Shown here: piece after piece, positions 36,235 through 44,483 of the stretch | Layout: each line of letters begins with the position of its first letter | Position numbering within the stretch: the stretch's first letter is position 1 | Notes under the pieces: generated by a model | Seen by the model: the letters and a program-made list of their open reading frames with translations, nothing else | The model's database searches: none | Told to the model about the DNA's origin: nothing | Source of the DNA: Alteromonas stellipolaris | Lineage (GTDB): Bacteria > Pseudomonadota > Gammaproteobacteria > Enterobacterales > Alteromonadaceae | Assembly: GCF_001562115.1 (NCBI RefSeq) | Contig: NZ_CP013926.1 | Span: forward strand, 3,348,001-3,412,000 | Length of the DNA stretch: 64,000 nt | Direction: 5' to 3' | Program-made: the position numbers and the translations under genes

Positions 36235-38115
36235 CTAATTATTGTTGTGATTTATTGTTTTTAACCTTCGCCACAATGTGGTTTGGCTAATTCCTAAGTC
36301 CTGAGCTGCTTTACGTTTATCACCCTTCCATCGCGCCAATGCGGCTAGAATGAGTTCGTTTTCTTTTATTTTTATTATTCCTTTGTCTGCCAATACAGGC
36401 TGACGCCCCCCACTTAACTCTGGCGCAATTTGAGGTAATGCTGTTTGCAATCGACCAAGGTCGTTTACGGTATGAAGATAAGCCACGACGCGCTCTAACA
36501 CGTTTTCTAACTCGCGTATATTTCCCGGCCAGTTGTGCGCAATGAAGCTGTCATTGAGATGTTCAAGAATGGTTGATGGGCTGTGTGAAACCCCATAACG
36601 ATTTAATAGCTTTTCAAGCTTGTGCGCCGCAATGTGAAGAATATCGTCGGGGCGCTCGCGCAAAGGAGGAATAGAGATATTGAATACATTGAGTCGATAG
36701 TAGAGATCTTCACGAAACGCGCCTTCATTAACCATTTCCGATAACGAACGGTTTGAAGCGGCGATCAGTTTCAAGTCAACTTCTCGCTCTTGGTTTCCCC
36801 CCAAAGGACGGTAGCTTCTTTCTTGTAAAAACCTCAGCAATTTAGCTTGCTGATCTAGCGCCAGCTCGCTAATTTCATCAAGAAATAGTGCGCCGTTCTC
36901 GGCTTCCTCTATTAACCCTTTGCGACCACCTCGCTTTGAGCCTGTATACGCGCCATCCTGATGACCGAACAGTTCACCTTCAAACAACTCAGATGGGATA
37001 GCACTGCAGTTAAGGGCGACAAACTTGCCACCCGCATAGGGGCCTTGATGATGTATTTGTCTGGCAACTAGTTCTTTCCCCGTACCCGACTCTCCAAACA
37101 GCAATACGTTACTTGGCGATGTTGAAAACGCCTTTACCTGCTGCAACACCGCTTCAATCTCGTTAGATTGGTAAACTAAATCGTGGCGAGGAGACGCCGC
37201 TTGCTTCGAAGGCGTTTTTTTAAGTTTTTTGCGATAAAGTTGGTAAACAAATTTATTCGTACTGCCTTCGGATAACGTGTCTAGATGAAACCACCATTCC
37301 TCGCCGTTAATTTCACATTCGCCATCAGTTTCACGTTTTCCACCCCTTGGGTGAATAAGGGCATCTAAATCGACTTCTGCATTTGTACTTAGATTCAAGT
37401 GATGCTTAGCAGCGCTATTAAGGGTTAAGGCATCATCGCTCTCATCGACCATGATAATGGGGGTTTGAGATTTAGTGAGTAACCATGATACCAACGCTTG
37501 TTCTTTGGCTAACAAACGGGCTTTCTTAGCTTCGTCGATGGCGCTTTGAAGAGTTTTTCTACACGAGCGTTCTGTATAGATTAAGAATGAGGGAATACCT
37601 TTGCTATTCGCTAAACCACATACCAAGCTAGCTCCCACTACAGCTATGCCTTCAGACTGACTCGCAATATGAAACTGCTCTCTTGCTTGGTCGGCCGTTA
37701 AGTAAATCGACTCTACAATATCGATATTGAGGTGGGAATCAGCAAGTTTTGCTGCGCAAGATGCTTCTGCAAAAGAAATGATATGAATTGACTTTGAGAC
37801 CTTAGAGGCTTTTTCAACCGCTTCGAATACGTCCCATTCTGTTGTTTGCATCGATACTACTGGAATAGACAATGCAGATTGTAGATATCGCGCATTTGAA
37901 CCTGCGCTGACTATTACATCAGGGTCAAATTCTGAAATATGCTGTTGAATTTCTTTCGTACTTCCAACGATGGAATCTACAATCTTAAATTGGGCTTCAC
38001 CGACGTATTCAGGTAGCACGCTCCCCACCAGCTGGCTAAATTCGTTATAGCCAACGATAAGGATACGAAGTTGAGGCTGATCCAATCTTACCGATTTCAC
38101 GTTGTTGTTTTCCAT
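36235..38115 (-). CDS. sigma-54 dependent activator with PrpR N-terminal sensor domain
   Basis: 626 aa from ATG 38115 (GGAGAA upstream; a GTG directly before it is possible). Residues ~15-195 match a PrpR-type N-terminal sensor (DPDVIVSAGSNARYL, VVGASLVCGLA), then a PAS-like linker. AAA+ domain: Walker A GESGTGKE near 341-348, a loop-1 motif GAYTG near 388-392 instead of GAFTG, Walker B LFLDEI near 410-415. A Fis-type HTH ends the protein (KRKAAQDLGISQTTLWRRLKTI). PrpR senses 2-methylcitrate; this paralogue probably senses an operon intermediate. First gene of the operon, behind a sigma-54 promoter. Confidence 0.9.
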   Translation of the reverse strand: MENNNVKSVRLDQPQLRILIVGYNEFSQLVGSVLPEYVGEAQFKIVDSIVGSTKEIQQHISEFDPDVIVSAGSNARYLQSALSIPVVSMQTTEWDVFEAVEKASKVSKSIHIISFAEASCAAKLADSHLNIDIVESIYLTADQAREQFHIASQSEGIAVVGASLVCGLANSKGIPSFLIYTERSCRKTLQSAIDEAKKARLLAKEQALVSWLLTKSQTPIIMVDESDDALTLNSAAKHHLNLSTNAEVDLDALIHPRGGKRETDGECEINGEEWWFHLDTLSEGSTNKFVYQLYRKKLKKTPSKQAASPRHDLVYQSNEIEAVLQQVKAFSTSPSNVLLFGESGTGKELVARQIHHQGPYAGGKFVALNCSAIPSELFEGELFGHQDGAYTGSKRGGRKGLIEEAENGALFLDEISELALDQQAKLLRFLQERSYRPLGGNQEREVDLKLIAASNRSLSEMVNEGAFREDLYYRLNVFNISIPPLRERPDDILHIAAHKLEKLLNRYGVSHSPSTILEHLNDSFIAHNWPGNIRELENVLERVVAYLHTVNDLGRLQTALPQIAPELSGGRQPVLADKGIIKIKENELILAALARWKGDKRKAAQDLGISQTTLWRRLKTINHNNN

Positions 38116-38176
38116 CACATTTCTCCAATAGGTTGCCCCATGAAGTAACGTGAATTTTTATTATAGTTACACTGGG

Positions 38177-38196
38177 TATTGCACCAGTTGTGCCAA
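38177..38196 (-). promoter_or_regulatory. sigma-54 (-24/-12) promoter of the catabolic operon
   Basis: On the minus strand TTGGCACAACTGGTGCAA gives GG-N10-GC, with a perfect TGGCAC -24 element and a GTGCA -12 element. The predicted start is near 38169, giving a 54-nt leader to the ATG at 38115. It would drive the activator gene itself and the eight genes behind it. Confidence 0.75.
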
Positions 38197-38287
38197 CTTA
38201 ATAAAAAAACAGTGTGCGGTAGGTTTCACGGGGGCTGTACAATAATCAAGCGCCCAGTGTAGTCATATCGATGAGAAAATAACCAGC

Positions 38288-38335
38288 ATTAATATTTCAA
38301 TTTGAAATAAATAAATTTCAATGTGAAATATTAAT
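38288..38335. promoter_or_regulatory. tandem dyads, candidate upstream activator sites
   Basis: Two 13-bp dyads, TTTCAATTTGAAA (38295-38307) and TTTCAATGTGAAA (38316-38328), have centres 21 bp apart, about two helical turns. They sit inside a perfect outer 12-bp inverted repeat ATTAATATTTCA / TGAAATATTAAT. Centres are about 132 and 153 bp upstream of the predicted sigma-54 start, a normal enhancer distance for a Fis-HTH activator. Confidence 0.65.
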
Positions 38336-38348
38336 ATGAGTGTAAATA

Positions 38349-38738
38349 TTAATGCGTTTCACAAAGTTGCAGTATCGGACCGAATTCATAATCTAATGAA
38401 ATATCTTGCACATACCAGTTGTCCAACCCTTTACGCATTTCACTATTGCGAGGGTTTCCCGTTAATCCAGCTAGCGTTTTTGAAAGATCGTCACTACCAA
38501 ATGAAATGAGAAAAATACCTTCTCCTTTCTCTTCTAAAATCGACGCGATAATGCCGTTTTCATCAGTTGGGCTGACAAATACAAGCCACGTATCGCCTAA
38601 TTGGAAACGCGCCGAATTAGCCCCGCGGCTAGAGAGTGGCTCAAATATGGGTTTGGTATTGGTGAGTTTGGCGAATTCCGCTACGGCTTTATCTAACTCT
38701 CTGACTAGAAAGTTAATGTGATGTATGTTTTGTACCAC
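38349..38738 (-). CDS. VOC (glyoxalase/epimerase) superfamily protein
   Basis: 129 aa from GTG 38738 with GGAG about 10 nt upstream. The N-terminal IHHINFLVRELDKAVAEFAKLTN (His6/His7) and the C-terminal EFGPILQLCE Glu are the usual VOC metal ligands. The single betaalphabetabetabeta pair length resembles methylmalonyl-CoA epimerase-type proteins. It lies directly upstream of, and in the same direction as, the catabolic operon, but the sigma-54 promoter and dyads lie between, so it probably has its own promoter. A link to the pathway is possible but unproven. Confidence 0.75.
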   Translation of the reverse strand: MVQNIHHINFLVRELDKAVAEFAKLTNTKPIFEPLSSRGANSARFQLGDTWLVFVSPTDENGIIASILEEKGEGIFLISFGSDDLSKTLAGLTGNPRNSEMRKGLDNWYVQDISLDYEFGPILQLCETH

Positions 38739-39039
38739 AGAGAAGCACTCCTACGTTATTTGATATATATAAATTGTTGCAACTTTAGTATTGTGCCCAC
38801 CTTCTCTTTTGTGCTTAACTCAGCCTCATAAACGGAACCCGTTTATCACATCTAATAATAATAAGTCTAATCAGACAAATCGGCGTTTAGCTGTACCCCA
38901 CATAAAAAGAAAGTAATCGCAATAACTGCGGTGCAGTATGCGTACCAGAAATACGCATAAAACAGACGCGCTTTTAGCGCCCTGTAAATGCAGTTTATGC
39001 TCATGTTGAAATACATTTATAAAAATTCAGGAACACACA
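38739..39039. promoter_or_regulatory. divergent regulatory region with ATAAACGG dyad
   Basis: 301 bp between the VOC gene and the plus-strand TonB receptor. It contains a perfect dyad ATAAACGG-AAC-CCGTTTAT at 38828-38846, a likely operator, and a hairpin ATGCGTA-N7-TACGCAT at 38938-38958 in the probable receptor leader. No gene seen. Confidence 0.5.
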
Positions 39040-41601
39040 ATGCAACAGGCAAAATTTAACGCTTCTGCTTTTAAGCTTTCCTTAATCGCTGGCGCAATCG
39101 CTGCTATTCCTTTTTCGACTTCACCCTTCGCTCAAGAACAACAGAGCATTGACGAACAAGATGTTGAACAGATTCAAATTGTTGGTTCGCGCCGTGTAGG
39201 CCGCACTGTTAATGACTCTCCGGTTCCTATCGATATTATCGATGCGTCTTCTATTGAAGCCACTGGTTTAACCGAAACCAACATGATCCTCAATTCGTTG
39301 TTGCCAAGCTTCAACTTCCCGCAGCCTTCTGTTACTGATGGAACAGACCATGTTCGCCCCGCTCAGCTTCGTGGCTTAGCGCCAGATCACACACTGGTAT
39401 TAGTGAATGGCAAGCGCCGCCATACTTCAGCACTCCTTAACCTAAACGGTTCTGTGGGCCGCGGCTCTTCTGCTGTGGATTTAAATGCTATACCCGCTAA
39501 TGCGATTAAGCGCATTGAAGTATTGCGCGATGGTGCAGCGGCTCAATACGGTTCAGACGCCATTGCTGGTGTTATCAATATTGTATTGAAAGACGCTAGC
39601 GAAGGCGGTGAAGTATCAGCCACTTACGGTGCAAACGTAACTACTATGGACGGCGTGCCTAACCTTGAAGGCGTTAGTGCAGATGCTGATGGCAACCTTG
39701 CATTCAATACAGGTTCAGATCGTGAACTGACCGACGGTCAAACTTTTACTCTTCGCGGAAATATGGGTTTTGAGTGGGGCGACGATGGTTTTGTTAATGT
39801 TTCAGCTGAATACCGCGACCGTGGTGAGTCGAACCGTTCAGACTTCGATACTCGCGAAAATTATGCTCGTGATGCCGATGGTAATTTAGATGAGAGAGAA
39901 TTCACGGTTAACCGCTACAACCACGTATACGGTAATGGCGAAGTAGAAGATTACGCCCTGTTCGTAAACGCGGGCAAAGCCATTAACGACAGCATCGAAT
40001 TTTACGGTACTGCGGGCTTTAGTTCACGTGATTCTATTGGCGGCGGTTTTTACCGCAGAGCATCAGATAGCCGTAACATCACTTCTATCTACCCTGACGG
40101 CTTCTTGCCATCTATTCAAACCGATATTCAAGATATGTCGGTACTTGGCGGCATTAAGGGTTACGGCGATGTGTGGAACTACGATTTGTCACTTACCCAC
40201 GGTGGCAATGCTTTAGAGTACAGCGTAGTGAATAGCTTGAATACCTCTCTTGGTCCAACAAGCCAAACAAGCTTTAACGCGGGTGAGCTGGAGTACAACA
40301 CTACCATTATTAACGCTGATGCATCGCGTTTGGTGGATACAGGCTATTTCTATAGTGAAATGAATTTCGCTATGGGCGCAGAATACCGCCACGAAAGCTA
40401 TGAGATTACCGCTGGTGAAGAAAACTCTTACATCCAAGGTACGTTTGGCCCAGGTGGCGTAGTTACCGACCCTGTTGATGGCCCTTTTGGCTCAGCTGGC
40501 TCACAAGTTTTCCCTGGCTTCACGCCAGAGTCAGCAGGTGAAAACACTCGTCACAACTATAGCTTTTATGTAGATGTAGAAGCCGATGTACTAGAAAACT
40601 GGAATGTGGCAGTAGCTGGTCGTTATGAAGACTATTCAGATTTTGGCAGTACCTTTAACTGGAAAATGTCACACCGGGTAACCATTACTGATGCCTTGGC
40701 TCTTCGCGCCTCTGTATCGACTGGCTTTAGAGCACCGTCGTTGCAACAGCAGCACTTTACTTCTATTGCCACAGTATTTGTGGATGGCGAGCCAACTGAA
40801 ACGGGTACGTTTGCCGCTTCAAGTGATGTTGCACAGGCATTGGGTAGCCCAGGTCTTGATGCTGAAGAATCAGATAACTACAGCGCTGGTTTCACTTACT
40901 CGCCTACTGCCAATTTCAACCTAACCGTAGATTTCTACCGTATTGATATTGACGATCGTATTGTGTTGTCGAACAACCTATCGGGTGATGCTATTGAAGC
41001 GTTGCTTGAAGGCACTGGTGCTAACCAAGCTCGCTTCTTCTTAAACGCGATTAATTCTCGCACGGAAGGAGTAGATATTGTTTCTACTTACACGTTAAAT
41101 ACGGCTGATTTTGGTGCGTTTAACTTCAATGCAGGAATTAACTTCAACGACAACGAAGTAACCGATATTCTTGAAGCGCCAGAAGTGCTCCAAGGCGCAG
41201 GCTTCGATCAAAGTAACTTGTTTGACGATGTAGAACTGCGTCGTTTCGAGACTAGCTCGCCAGATAGCAAAGTGAACCTTGGTGTAACTTGGTCTTATGA
41301 CCGTTATAACGCTACTTTGCGCACTACTCGCTATGGCGAGGTGGAAGACCCATCTTCAATTGAAGCACGTAACGAAATTATACCTTCTGAGTGGATCACA
41401 GATTTAGATGTACGCGTAGCCCTTACCGACAACTTGGCGGTGTCGGTTGGTGCGAATAACATCTTTGATGTATACCCAGAAGCTACACGCGATTTAGTTG
41501 ATGACGTAACTACCTTCTCGATGATTTTCCCATACTCAGGCTTCTCGCCCTATGGATTCACGGGCCGTTATGTTTACGGAAAAGTGACTTATAGCTTTTA
41601 A
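39040..41601 (+). CDS. TonB-dependent receptor
   Basis: 853 aa; ATG 39040 follows TCAGGAACACACA. Signal peptide ends PFAQ (about residue 31). The plug is the subclass with VEQIQIVGSRRVGRTVNDSPVPIDII, LVLVNGKRRHTSALLNLNGSVGRGSSAVDLNAIP and VLRDGAAAQYGSDAIAGVINI, often linked to peptide, carbohydrate or other organic uptake. The barrel ends YVYGKVTYSF with a terminal Phe for BAM. It has its own terminator. Substrate unknown. Confidence 0.9.
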   Translation: MQQAKFNASAFKLSLIAGAIAAIPFSTSPFAQEQQSIDEQDVEQIQIVGSRRVGRTVNDSPVPIDIIDASSIEATGLTETNMILNSLLPSFNFPQPSVTDGTDHVRPAQLRGLAPDHTLVLVNGKRRHTSALLNLNGSVGRGSSAVDLNAIPANAIKRIEVLRDGAAAQYGSDAIAGVINIVLKDASEGGEVSATYGANVTTMDGVPNLEGVSADADGNLAFNTGSDRELTDGQTFTLRGNMGFEWGDDGFVNVSAEYRDRGESNRSDFDTRENYARDADGNLDEREFTVNRYNHVYGNGEVEDYALFVNAGKAINDSIEFYGTAGFSSRDSIGGGFYRRASDSRNITSIYPDGFLPSIQTDIQDMSVLGGIKGYGDVWNYDLSLTHGGNALEYSVVNSLNTSLGPTSQTSFNAGELEYNTTIINADASRLVDTGYFYSEMNFAMGAEYRHESYEITAGEENSYIQGTFGPGGVVTDPVDGPFGSAGSQVFPGFTPESAGENTRHNYSFYVDVEADVLENWNVAVAGRYEDYSDFGSTFNWKMSHRVTITDALALRASVSTGFRAPSLQQQHFTSIATVFVDGEPTETGTFAASSDVAQALGSPGLDAEESDNYSAGFTYSPTANFNLTVDFYRIDIDDRIVLSNNLSGDAIEALLEGTGANQARFFLNAINSRTEGVDIVSTYTLNTADFGAFNFNAGINFNDNEVTDILEAPEVLQGAGFDQSNLFDDVELRRFETSSPDSKVNLGVTWSYDRYNATLRTTRYGEVEDPSSIEARNEIIPSEWITDLDVRVALTDNLAVSVGANNIFDVYPEATRDLVDDVTTFSMIFPYSGFSPYGFTGRYVYGKVTYSF

Positions 41602-41630
41602 TTAATCTTGTAAGTTAAAACTCAAAAAAA

Positions 41631-41656
41631 ATGCCGGATGTGAAAACATCCGGCAT
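41631..41656 (+). terminator. intrinsic terminator after TonB receptor
   Basis: An 11-bp stem ATGCCGGATGT / ACATCCGGCAT with a GAAA loop, flanked by an A-run and TTTTT. It isolates the receptor gene from the microcin-like pair. Confidence 0.92.
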
Positions 41657-41834
41657 TTTTTATATGCTAGCAATATTAGCAGCCAAAATTACATTACAAA
41701 ATCACATGCCATAAAACCGTATTTCGTTTTTGTATATAACAAGAACTATTCCCAAGGTCAGTTACCTTTGTTAGCAAGCATGAGTATTCTAAGTACTCCC
41801 ACTTTTGGGTTAACACTTTTAGAAGGAATTAATA

Positions 41835-42074
41835 ATGGAAGTGCTTACGAATAATGAGGTAAACCTTGTATCAGGCGGTTGCGCAGAACATTGCTGGGGC
41901 GATTTTAGCGTAGCAGGATTAGCTGCATCAATGGGAGCTGGAGCTCTAGGCGGTGTCCGTGGTGGTGGCTGGGTTGGTGCTGCTATAGGTGCTATTTCTG
42001 GTGGGTTAGGATATGCAGGTAGTAAAGTTGGCGACAAGATGTCCGAGCGCACCACATCCACAACTGATGAGTAA
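41835..42074 (+). CDS. microcin/class II bacteriocin-like precursor with double-glycine leader
   Basis: 79 aa; ATG 41835 is preceded by AGAAGGAATTAATA. The first 15 residues MEVLTNNEVNLVSGG are a textbook double-glycine leader (hydrophobic positions, E-x-x-x-V-S-G-G) cleaved by peptidase-containing ABC transporters. The predicted mature 64-aa peptide starts at Cys16, has a second Cys at 20, then a Gly/Ala-rich core (GAGALGG, GGGWVGAAIGAISGGLGYAG) with GxxxG-like motifs, typical of membrane-inserting bacteriocins, and a polar tail. No exporter with a C39 peptidase is in the window. Confidence 0.75.
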   Translation: MEVLTNNEVNLVSGGCAEHCWGDFSVAGLAASMGAGALGGVRGGGWVGAAIGAISGGLGYAGSKVGDKMSERTTSTTDE

Positions 42075-42107
42075 TTTTAGGGCTAAGGCCCCTTATTAGG
42101 AGCCAAT

Positions 42108-42308
42108 ATGCTGAAGAATATTAAACAGATTATAAGCTATATCCTTTTTATGGCATGTATTATTGTTATCACCGTAACCACCGTAAAGATTGTAGAAATG
42201 ATCTGGCCTTTAGAGAATGCTAAAACGCTCTTGGTGATTGTGGTCGTTTTTTTGACCACGTTAATTTGCACCCAAGTAGCAAAAAAGTATGGCTTATTTA
42301 CCCGTTAG
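42108..42308 (+). CDS. two-helix membrane protein, candidate immunity protein
   Basis: 66 aa, ATG 42108 with AGGAGCCAAT upstream. Two hydrophobic helices (about residues 8-30 and 39-58) are separated by a short acidic loop (EMIWPLENAK), with a basic C-terminus. It lies 33 nt after the microcin-like gene, same strand. Size, topology and position are those of bacteriocin immunity proteins; sequence alone does not identify it. Confidence 0.65.
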   Translation: MLKNIKQIISYILFMACIIVITVTTVKIVEMIWPLENAKTLLVIVVVFLTTLICTQVAKKYGLFTR

Positions 42309-42358
42309 TTTCCGCTTTCGATAAACACTCGGCTCAAGCCCTTGGTCATTCTACTTTG

Positions 42359-43408
42359 CTATTCATACGTATGGTGACGGGTAACGCTAAAGCGATTTAA
42401 AATATGATGCATGACGTAAACGGCACTCAAACTAAGGGCAATGGCTACGGCCACAGAGCTAAAACGGTAAAGCGCGCTGTAAACTAAATCTTGGTTGGGT
42501 GTTAGCGAGTTTCCAAACAAAATACCAAACGTGGTTAGCACACCAAACCCAATGCCCGGCATCCCGCCACCTAAAATATGATAGCGGCTAAAAATGAACG
42601 CTAAAATCCACAACACAAGCACCGGAAAAAGTAAAAAATCACTGTGATTGTACAAAAACAATTGCGCCAGCAGTGCTAAATTACAACCAATGAGTGTACC
42701 AATAGCCCGTTGCCACCCAGCGAGACTTGCCGCTTTCCAGCAAAGCGAAAATAGAATAAGCACCGATGACGCCTGAGCTGATATCGAGTCTTGCAGATCC
42801 AACGCTTGAAACACCACAAACGATAAGGTTGCCACACTTGCACATAACAGCACTTCGTGACGAATACTTTCTTTCGCCTTAGGCGGTGGAACACGAGGTA
42901 TGCGCGGTGCAACATCCGGAAATATGCCATGCATGAGAACCGCAATAACAATTGATAAAAGCGTAGCTGCACCGTTACTCACTATTAACGGGTATACAGT
43001 ATCTACGCCGGTTACATAGCTTGAAAAGTGTAGCTGTATTGAAAGCCCTACTGCACCTAACGCTCCAAACAAAAAGCCGCCGCCACTGCTCATTTGATAG
43101 AACAAGATACAAAAGCATAGAAACACAATAAGGGTCATCACCACTGGAATGTGGGAAAACAGCCCTTGCAATACCAATACAATAAAGGCGCTAAACCCCG
43201 CGCTGGCGACGAACTGCTTTATCACTGGCTTGCTAATAACAGGTACTAACCCCAGCAACAACATGGGATAAACCGTAAAGAAAATACCATAAGGCCAGTT
43301 CATCAAGTTACTGATGGCAAAGCCAAGGGTACAGCCACCCGCTATACGTAATGCTTGGCGCAGACCGTTGGCATCTAACTGCGGCCCTTGGCTAACTGTT
43401 GTCGACAT
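42359..43408 (-). CDS. DUF2955 / FUSC-like membrane protein
   Basis: 349 aa with about ten hydrophobic helices in two halves and a central polar segment (PRIPRVPPPKAKESIRHE). It resembles aromatic-acid exporter-type FUSC proteins of the DUF2955 group. It is the third gene of a MarR-HlyD-DUF2955 operon, 10 nt after HlyD, so it is probably the inner-membrane channel of an efflux pair like AaeAB/EmrAB-type systems. Substrate unknown. Confidence 0.78.
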   Translation of the reverse strand: MSTTVSQGPQLDANGLRQALRIAGGCTLGFAISNLMNWPYGIFFTVYPMLLLGLVPVISKPVIKQFVASAGFSAFIVLVLQGLFSHIPVVMTLIVFLCFCILFYQMSSGGGFLFGALGAVGLSIQLHFSSYVTGVDTVYPLIVSNGAATLLSIVIAVLMHGIFPDVAPRIPRVPPPKAKESIRHEVLLCASVATLSFVVFQALDLQDSISAQASSVLILFSLCWKAASLAGWQRAIGTLIGCNLALLAQLFLYNHSDFLLFPVLVLWILAFIFSRYHILGGGMPGIGFGVLTTFGILFGNSLTPNQDLVYSALYRFSSVAVAIALSLSAVYVMHHILNRFSVTRHHTYE

Positions 43409-43418
43409 TTAGCCTCCG

Positions 43419-44483
43419 CTAGTAAATGTAATGCAGCCAACTAATGGCGTTAATTTGCAACGTACCAAACCACTGGCCTAATGTTGATTCAGGTAACAAT
43501 TGAACTGTGGCACGGGCACCACTTGGCATACCTTCTACTAAGGCTTCGTTGTCTTGCAGGACAATATGAACCCGTTGACGCTGAGCATCTCGCACCCATC
43601 GATTACTTGTTTCGGTAACGCTTAACGTACCATTTGCACTTAACTGGCCATCGCTAACCCCGGCCTCAAACGAATCAATATGCGCATCAAATACTTCACC
43701 AGGTAAGCTATCGAACACCACTTTAGCAACACTGCTTTCGGCCATGTGCGTTAACGACTTTTCTCTAAAATCGGCTACCAAATCGGTCTCGCTGGTAACT
43801 ATAGCAAGTAGCGGATTACCCTTTACTGCATAGGCCCCTTCACGTAGCTGCATGTTAGACACAACACCATCATTTCGCGCACGCACTTGGGTATATGATA
43901 AATTTAGTTTGGCTTCGGCAAGCTGGTTTGCGGCATGGCGAACAGTGAGGTTATTTTCACCCGAATCACCTCTTGCCAATAAGGCTTCAGATAACTGCGC
44001 TTCAAGGGCCGATTTATTGGCAACACTCGCTTCATAGTTAGCCCGCATAGCCTCAAGTTCTTGCTCTGAAATCGCGCGTTGCTTATATAACGCGGTGCTG
44101 CGTTGTTGAAGTAACTTTTGCTCGTGCAGCTTGGCACTAGCAGCCTTAATTTGAGCCTCTAGCGATTTAATATTGGTATCAAGTCGTTTGTTTTGTAATT
44201 TGGCATCATCTAACGCTAACTTTGCTTGCGTTAGCGCTATGTCGTAAGGCCCTCTATCAATTTGAAATAGCACGTCGCCAGCTTTTACCGTTTGATTGTT
44301 GCTAACAAAAACCTGTGTGACTTCGCCACTTAATTGAGGCGCTACTTGTACAACAGGATGATAAATTCGCGCTTGGGGCGTAACTGGCATAAAGGTGTCA
44401 GCAATGAGGTAGTAAATAAATATCAACACAAAGCCGACTAAGGATAACCTTACGTAGCGAGAAAATTTCTGATCAGGCGTCAT
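43419..44483 (-). CDS. HlyD/EmrA-family membrane fusion protein
   Basis: 354 aa: one N-terminal membrane anchor (residues ~12-30), a lipoyl half-motif (PQLSGEVTQVFVSNNQTVKAGDVLFQID), a long coiled coil (~80-170), the second lipoyl half (YTQVRARNDGVVSNMQLREG) and a beta-barrel domain. It couples the DUF2955 pump to the outer membrane. Its ATG shares the last base of the MarR stop, so it is translationally coupled. Confidence 0.88.
   Translation of the reverse strand: MTPDQKFSRYVRLSLVGFVLIFIYYLIADTFMPVTPQARIYHPVVQVAPQLSGEVTQVFVSNNQTVKAGDVLFQIDRGPYDIALTQAKLALDDAKLQNKRLDTNIKSLEAQIKAASAKLHEQKLLQQRSTALYKQRAISEQELEAMRANYEASVANKSALEAQLSEALLARGDSGENNLTVRHAANQLAEAKLNLSYTQVRARNDGVVSNMQLREGAYAVKGNPLLAIVTSETDLVADFREKSLTHMAESSVAKVVFDSLPGEVFDAHIDSFEAGVSDGQLSANGTLSVTETSNRWVRDAQRQRVHIVLQDNEALVEGMPSGARATVQLLPESTLGQWFGTLQINAISWLHYIY

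Noticed and set aside
42359..44483. HlyD and DUF2955 genes as exporter for the microcin-like peptide
   Set aside because: The HlyD partner is a FUSC-like efflux protein under its own MarR control, with no C39 peptidase or ABC domain; GG-leader processing needs these.
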